Shown: piece after piece, positions 5,003 through 8,106 of the stretch
Position numbering within the stretch: position 1 is the first letter of the stretch
Layout of the letters: every line of letters starts with the position of its first letter
DNA from: JBQTJN01 sp052387095
Lineage (GTDB): Bacteria; Pseudomonadota; Alphaproteobacteria; Micavibrionales; Micavibrionaceae
Assembly: GCA_052387095.1 (NCBI GenBank)
Contig: JBQTJN010000017.1
Span: 1 to 8,106 of the forward strand
Reading direction: 5' to 3'
Length of the DNA: 8,106 nucleotides
The notes under the pieces: generated by a model
Databases searched by the model: none
What the model was told of the DNA's origin: nothing
Seen by the model: only the letters and a program-made list of their open reading frames with translations
Made by a program: the position numbers and the translations under genes

Positions 5003-7201
5003 TTAGCGGCGGCCGCTGCCTTCGCGGCGCGGGCCGCGGTCACGTCCGCCGCGGTCGCCACGATCTTCGCGGGGCTCTTTCGGCTTCTCTTCAAAATGAA
5101 TTGGCTCACCGGTTTCCTGGTCGACGCGCTTCATAGACAGTTTCACCTTGCCGCGGTCATCCATGCCGAGCACAATGACCTTCACCATGTCGCCTTCGTT
5201 AACGACATCGCTTGTCTGGGCAACGCGTTGCGCGGAGAGTTCGGAAATATGAACAAGGCCGTCCTTGGCACCCATGAAATTTACGAATGCACCGAACTCC
5301 ATGGTTTTAACGACCTTACCGCTATAGACCTTGTTGATTTCAGGCTCTTCCGTGATTCCCTTAATCATGTCGACGGCTTTGTGGATTGCATCCGCATTGA
5401 CGGCGGAGACTTTAATCGTGCCGTCATCTTCGATATCCACCTTGGCGCCGCTGACTTCGCAGATTTCACGAATGACCTTGCCGCCGGTGCCGATAACCTC
5501 GCGGATTTTATCCGTCGGGATCTGGAGGGTGACGATCTGCGGTGCGAACTGGCTAAGCTCGCCGCGCGCTTCCGTCAGAGCCTTGTTCATTTCGCCAAGA
5601 ATGTGCAGGCGGCCCACGCGGGCCTGTTCAACAGCCGTGCGCATGATTTCTTCCGTGATCGAAGTGATCTTGATGTCCATCTGCAGGGCGGTTATGCCTT
5701 TTTCCGTACCGGCCACCTTGAAATCCATGTCGCCGAGGTGATCTTCATCGCCCAGGATATCGGAAAGAACCGCAAAATCCTTGCCATCCTTGATCAGGCC
5801 CATGGCGATACCGGCCACGGGACGGATCAGGGGCACGCCGGCATCCATCAGCGCCAGCGATGTGCCGCAAACGGTTGCCATTGAAGATGAACCATTGCTT
5901 TCCGTGATCTCGGAAACGACGCGCATCGTGTAGGGGAAATCTTCCGGCTTTGGCAGGAGCGGGCGGATCGCGCGCCATGCCAGTTTGCCGTGACCGATTT
6001 CGCGGCGGCCCGGAGGACCCATACGGCCGGCTTCGCCGACAGAGTATGGAGGGAAGTTATAGTGCAGCAGAAAGCGTTCCTTGTACTCGCCTTCCAGGGC
6101 GTCGATGATCTGCTCATCCTGGCCGGTGCCGAGGGTGGTGATGACCAGCGCCTGCGTTTCGCCGCGTGTAAAGAGAGCGGAGCCATGTGTGCGCGGCAGG
6201 ATGCCGGCTTCGGCAACGATCTGGCGGACAGTTTTGGTGTCGCGTTCGTCAATACGCTTGCCTGTTTTCAGGATGGCGCTCCGGACGATGTCGGCTTCAA
6301 GTTCCTTGAATTTCGCACCGACCGTCTGCTTGTTGATGCCGGCTTCTTCGTTAATGAATTCCGCGACGGCTTTTTCCTTGGTAGTATCGATCGCGTTACG
6401 GCGCTGAAGTTTGTCACGAATGTCGTAGGCCTTGCGGACTTCTGGTTCGTATTTGGAAGATAGGTCTTTCGCGAGCTTCTTGATGTGCTCAGGCGTAACC
6501 GGCACGTCCCAGGCATCCTTTGCGGCCATTTCGGCGAGCGCGATGATACCATCAATAACGGGCGCGAAGGCTTTCTGGCCTGCGGTAACTGCGCCGAGCA
6601 TAATTTCTTCCGAAAGTTCTTTCGCTTCGGATTCAACCATCAGGACGCCTTCGACAGTTCCGGCGACAACAAGGTCGAGATCAAGGTCGTTAATTTCATT
6701 CATCGGCGGGTTGATAATGTATTGACCGTCGCGGTAAGAAACACGCGCGCCTGCGATCGGACCCATGAAAGGAATACCGGAAATCGTGAGGGCTGCAGAG
6801 CAACCGATCATGGCGATAATGTCGGGGTCGTTTTCAAGATCATGCGAGATGACGGTGGCAATGATCTGAACTTCGTTGAGAAATTCCTTCGGGAAGAGGG
6901 GGCGGATTGGGCGGTCGATCAGACGGCTGGTCAGCGTTTCCTTTTCGGAAGGACGCGCCTCGCGCTTGAAGAAACCGCCAGGAATTTTGCCGGCAGCATA
7001 TGTTTTTTCCTGATAGTGAACGGAAAGCGGGAAGAAGTCCTGGCCGTCCTTGATGGATTTTGCGGCTGTTACGCAGCAGAGAACGGATGTTTCACCCATT
7101 GTTGCAAGAACAGCGCCGTCGGCCTGTCTCGCGATTTTTCCAGTTTCGAGCGTGAGCTTGTTTCCGGCGAAGTCGATTTCTTTTCTGTATATCTTGAACA
7201 T
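5003..7201 (-). CDS. pnp: Polynucleotide phosphorylase
   Basis: PNPase degrades RNA 3' to 5' with phosphate, releasing nucleoside diphosphates, and can add tails in reverse; it works alone or in the degradosome. The order of domains is complete: first RNase PH domain with the RNA-contacting FFKREARPSEKETL (77-90), helical linker, second RNase PH domain with the phosphate site NGSSSM (436-441) and the metal/catalytic Asp487, Asp493 and Lys495 in GDEDHLGDMDFKVAG, KH domain with GTGG (571-574), and S1 domain (about 625-693). All key residues are one position off E. coli numbering. The 732-residue length is somewhat above E. coli (711), owing partly to an Arg/Gly/Asp-rich tail (711-732). The start at 7201 has only a weak purine-rich AGAAAG upstream. 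rpsO, its usual upstream partner, is absent. Confidence 0.97.
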   Translation of the reverse strand: MFKIYRKEIDFAGNKLTLETGKIARQADGAVLATMGETSVLCCVTAAKSIKDGQDFFPLSVHYQEKTYAAGKIPGGFFKREARPSEKETLTSRLIDRPIRPLFPKEFLNEVQIIATVISHDLENDPDIIAMIGCSAALTISGIPFMGPIAGARVSYRDGQYIINPPMNEINDLDLDLVVAGTVEGVLMVESEAKELSEEIMLGAVTAGQKAFAPVIDGIIALAEMAAKDAWDVPVTPEHIKKLAKDLSSKYEPEVRKAYDIRDKLQRRNAIDTTKEKAVAEFINEEAGINKQTVGAKFKELEADIVRSAILKTGKRIDERDTKTVRQIVAEAGILPRTHGSALFTRGETQALVITTLGTGQDEQIIDALEGEYKERFLLHYNFPPYSVGEAGRMGPPGRREIGHGKLAWRAIRPLLPKPEDFPYTMRVVSEITESNGSSSMATVCGTSLALMDAGVPLIRPVAGIAMGLIKDGKDFAVLSDILGDEDHLGDMDFKVAGTEKGITALQMDIKITSITEEIMRTAVEQARVGRLHILGEMNKALTEARGELSQFAPQIVTLQIPTDKIREVIGTGGKVIREICEVSGAKVDIEDDGTIKVSAVNADAIHKAVDMIKGITEEPEINKVYSGKVVKTMEFGAFVNFMGAKDGLVHISELSAQRVAQTSDVVNEGDMVKVIVLGMDDRGKVKLSMKRVDQETGEPIHFEEKPKEPREDRGDRGGRDRGPRREGSGRR

Positions 7202-7227
7202 GTATATTTCTTTCTATGTGTAGTATG

Positions 7228-7255
7228 AGCCCGGAACGCGTTCGCGGCCGGGGCT
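7228..7255 (-). promoter_or_regulatory. Stem-loop in the pnp 5' leader
   Basis: On the pnp transcript, AGCCCCGG pairs with CCGGGCT (one bulged C), with an inner CGC/GCG stem closed by a GAAC loop. It ends 26 bases before the pnp start codon. E. coli pnp is autoregulated through a leader stem-loop cut by RNase III; this hairpin is a plausible equivalent. The parallel is inference. No U tract follows it, so it is unlikely to be a terminator of the upstream gene. Confidence 0.4.
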
Positions 7256-7414
7256 TCGGTTTCATTTCATGTGCGGAGAGATTTGGTGTCGGTGGACAGT
7301 GGAAAATATGCCCGATGAGGTCCGGATATGCTCGACAGTCAACCGGCAACACAAAACCTGCCAGCTTTTAACGGCCTATACATCGCATTAAAGGAGGGGA
7401 AAGTCAAAAAGATA

Positions 7415-7765
7415 CTAAGCCTCAAGATCAAAAGCCTGGCATGCATCCTCCCGCTTAAGTTTTTTCTTTAATTTACGTGGAATACGGGGCTTATCGCGCT
7501 TTTCAGGCTTGCCTCTTTTGACGCTTGCTTTTGCAAACTCCGGGGCTGTTGCTTCAGGCGATTGAGTTGGATTGGGTGTTTTTACCGGACTGAAATCAAA
7601 ATACAGATGGTCTTTGACTCCATCTTTTCGATGCGGGTCGTAAAAAAGATCCCTATTTGGTGTTGTATGAATTTCTCCCGTATATGGGTCACGCAAATCG
7701 TAAACCTTGTCTTTCTGCCAATCTTGCACGGCTGCAATCGCGGCGTTAATTAATCTAAAAAGCAT
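7415..7765 (-). CDS. Uncharacterised small basic protein
   Basis: I do not recognise this 116-residue protein. It has no signal peptide or clear membrane segment. The first half is polar and aromatic, with two DP turns (RDPYTGEIHT around 25-34 and FYDPHRKDG around 41-49). The middle is Pro/Thr-rich. The last third (about 83-107) is strongly basic (KRGKPEKRDKPRIPRKLKKK), which would suit nucleic acid or ribosome contact; that is inference only. The gene looks real: AGGG (in 7773-7777) precedes the ATG by about eight bases and a promoter lies just upstream. Base composition is more AT-rich than the flanking genes. It occupies the position upstream of pnp where rpsO normally lies, 213 bases away, with no evident terminator between, so read-through into pnp is possible. 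Confidence 0.65.
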   Translation of the reverse strand: MLFRLINAAIAAVQDWQKDKVYDLRDPYTGEIHTTPNRDLFYDPHRKDGVKDHLYFDFSPVKTPNPTQSPEATAPEFAKASVKRGKPEKRDKPRIPRKLKKKLKREDACQAFDLEA

Positions 7766-7790
7766 GTTTTAGCCCTGAATAATTTTTATG

Positions 7791-7820
7791 AAAATAATGC
7801 ATTTTTTATGCTTATGTCAA
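7791..7820 (-). promoter_or_regulatory. Promoter of the small basic protein gene, with palindromic spacer
   Basis: On the - strand, TTGACA (7815-7820, full consensus) is followed after 18 bases by TATTTT (7791-7796, four of six). Transcription would start about 15-20 bases before the ATG at 7765. The spacer holds the inverted repeat GCAT-TTTTT-ATGC (7799-7811), centred where a repressor could sit. The same intergenic region also has to serve gpmA, which is divergent, so any regulator here could affect both. Confidence 0.5.
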
Positions 7821-7874
7821 TATATATTGCGAGGCTTGCTTTCGGGGTTTGATCGGTTTAGGTAAGGCCTTGAA

Positions 7875-8106
7875 ATGACCCATTATCTCGTTCTTCTCCG
7901 CCATGGCCAGAGCCAGTGGAACCTAGAAAACCGCTTCACGGGGTTCAAGGATGTACCCTTATCTGAGGCGGGAATCGCCGAGGCCAGCGAAGCTGGCCGG
8001 AAACTCGCCGGAACCCGCCAAAGGTTCGACCAGGTCTTTTACAGCACCCATGAGCGGGGCAACAAAACCCCCGAGCAGGGGCGGGTGGCGACAGGGCAGG
8101 CGGAGC
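7875..8106 (+). CDS. gpmA: 2,3-bisphosphoglycerate-dependent phosphoglycerate mutase, partial
   Basis: GpmA interconverts 3- and 2-phosphoglycerate in glycolysis and gluconeogenesis. Only the first 77 codons are inside the window. The N-terminal signature is clear: LVLLRHGQSQWNLENRFTG (5-23) with the phospho-accepting His10, Arg9 and the substrate loop, then DVPLSEAG. The start at 7875 is supported by AAGG at 7864-7867. From about residue 55 the sequence (VFYSTHERGNKT) is an unusual version of the family's FTSxLxRAxxT, with Tyr for Thr, His-Glu before Arg, and Gly for Ala, followed by a GC-rich stretch. This may be a divergent enzyme or base-call error near the end of the assembled sequence. 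It is divergent from the small basic protein gene. Confidence 0.88.
   Translation, partial: MTHYLVLLRHGQSQWNLENRFTGFKDVPLSEAGIAEASEAGRKLAGTRQRFDQVFYSTHERGNKTPEQGRVATGQAE

Noticed and set aside
5096..5884. Long + strand frames opposite pnp (also 6485-7228 and 4291-5001 opposite ugpQ)
   Set aside because: They mirror codons of well-supported - strand genes and show no recognisable protein features.
7390..7398. Strong + strand Shine-Dalgarno-like AAAGGAGGGG
   Set aside because: No start codon at a usable distance and no + strand frame follows.
1..8106. CRISPR array, prophage or toxin-antitoxin system
   Set aside because: No regularly spaced direct repeats, phage genes or paired small toxin/antitoxin frames are visible.

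Overview
The window looks like chromosomal DNA from an alphaproteobacterium. The closest protein resemblances I recognise are alphaproteobacterial: FabA with an N-terminus of the rhizobial type, the fabA-fabB-fabI order, a pnp gene nearby, and GC-rich dispersed palindromes. I cannot name a genus. All assignments rest on motif recognition; no database search was possible.

Layout. Positions 1-300 hold no gene I can support. Positions 301-1203 are an IS1-family-like insertion element. Its ends are imperfect inverted repeats (13 of 16 bases match) and its transposase keeps the DDE catalytic part but lacks the N-terminal DNA-binding part. The missing part is replaced by unrelated sequence carrying a stable hairpin and a 73-nt tRNA-like gene (467-539). 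The transposase homology resumes at the last base of that tRNA. The acceptor, D and T stems are all paired, but the anticodon stem is not. This cassette is the most unusual thing in the window.

Positions 1278-4008 are a fatty-acid synthesis block on the + strand: fabA (dehydratase/isomerase), fabB (ketoacyl-ACP synthase I) and fabI (enoyl-ACP reductase). FabA and FabB together make unsaturated fatty acids without oxygen, and FabI completes each elongation round. A cloverleaf-like palindromic repeat separates fabA from fabB. fabI starts directly after the fabB stop codon.

Positions 4135-7201 are on the - strand: pnp (polynucleotide phosphorylase, RNA decay) and, downstream of it, a UgpQ-like glycerophosphodiester phosphodiesterase, with a second palindromic repeat between them. 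The gene that normally precedes pnp in Proteobacteria, rpsO, is not there. In its place is an unrecognised AT-richer small gene (7415-7765, - strand) with its own promoter and ribosome binding site. Divergent from it at the right edge is the start of gpmA (glycolytic phosphoglycerate mutase), cut off by the window end.
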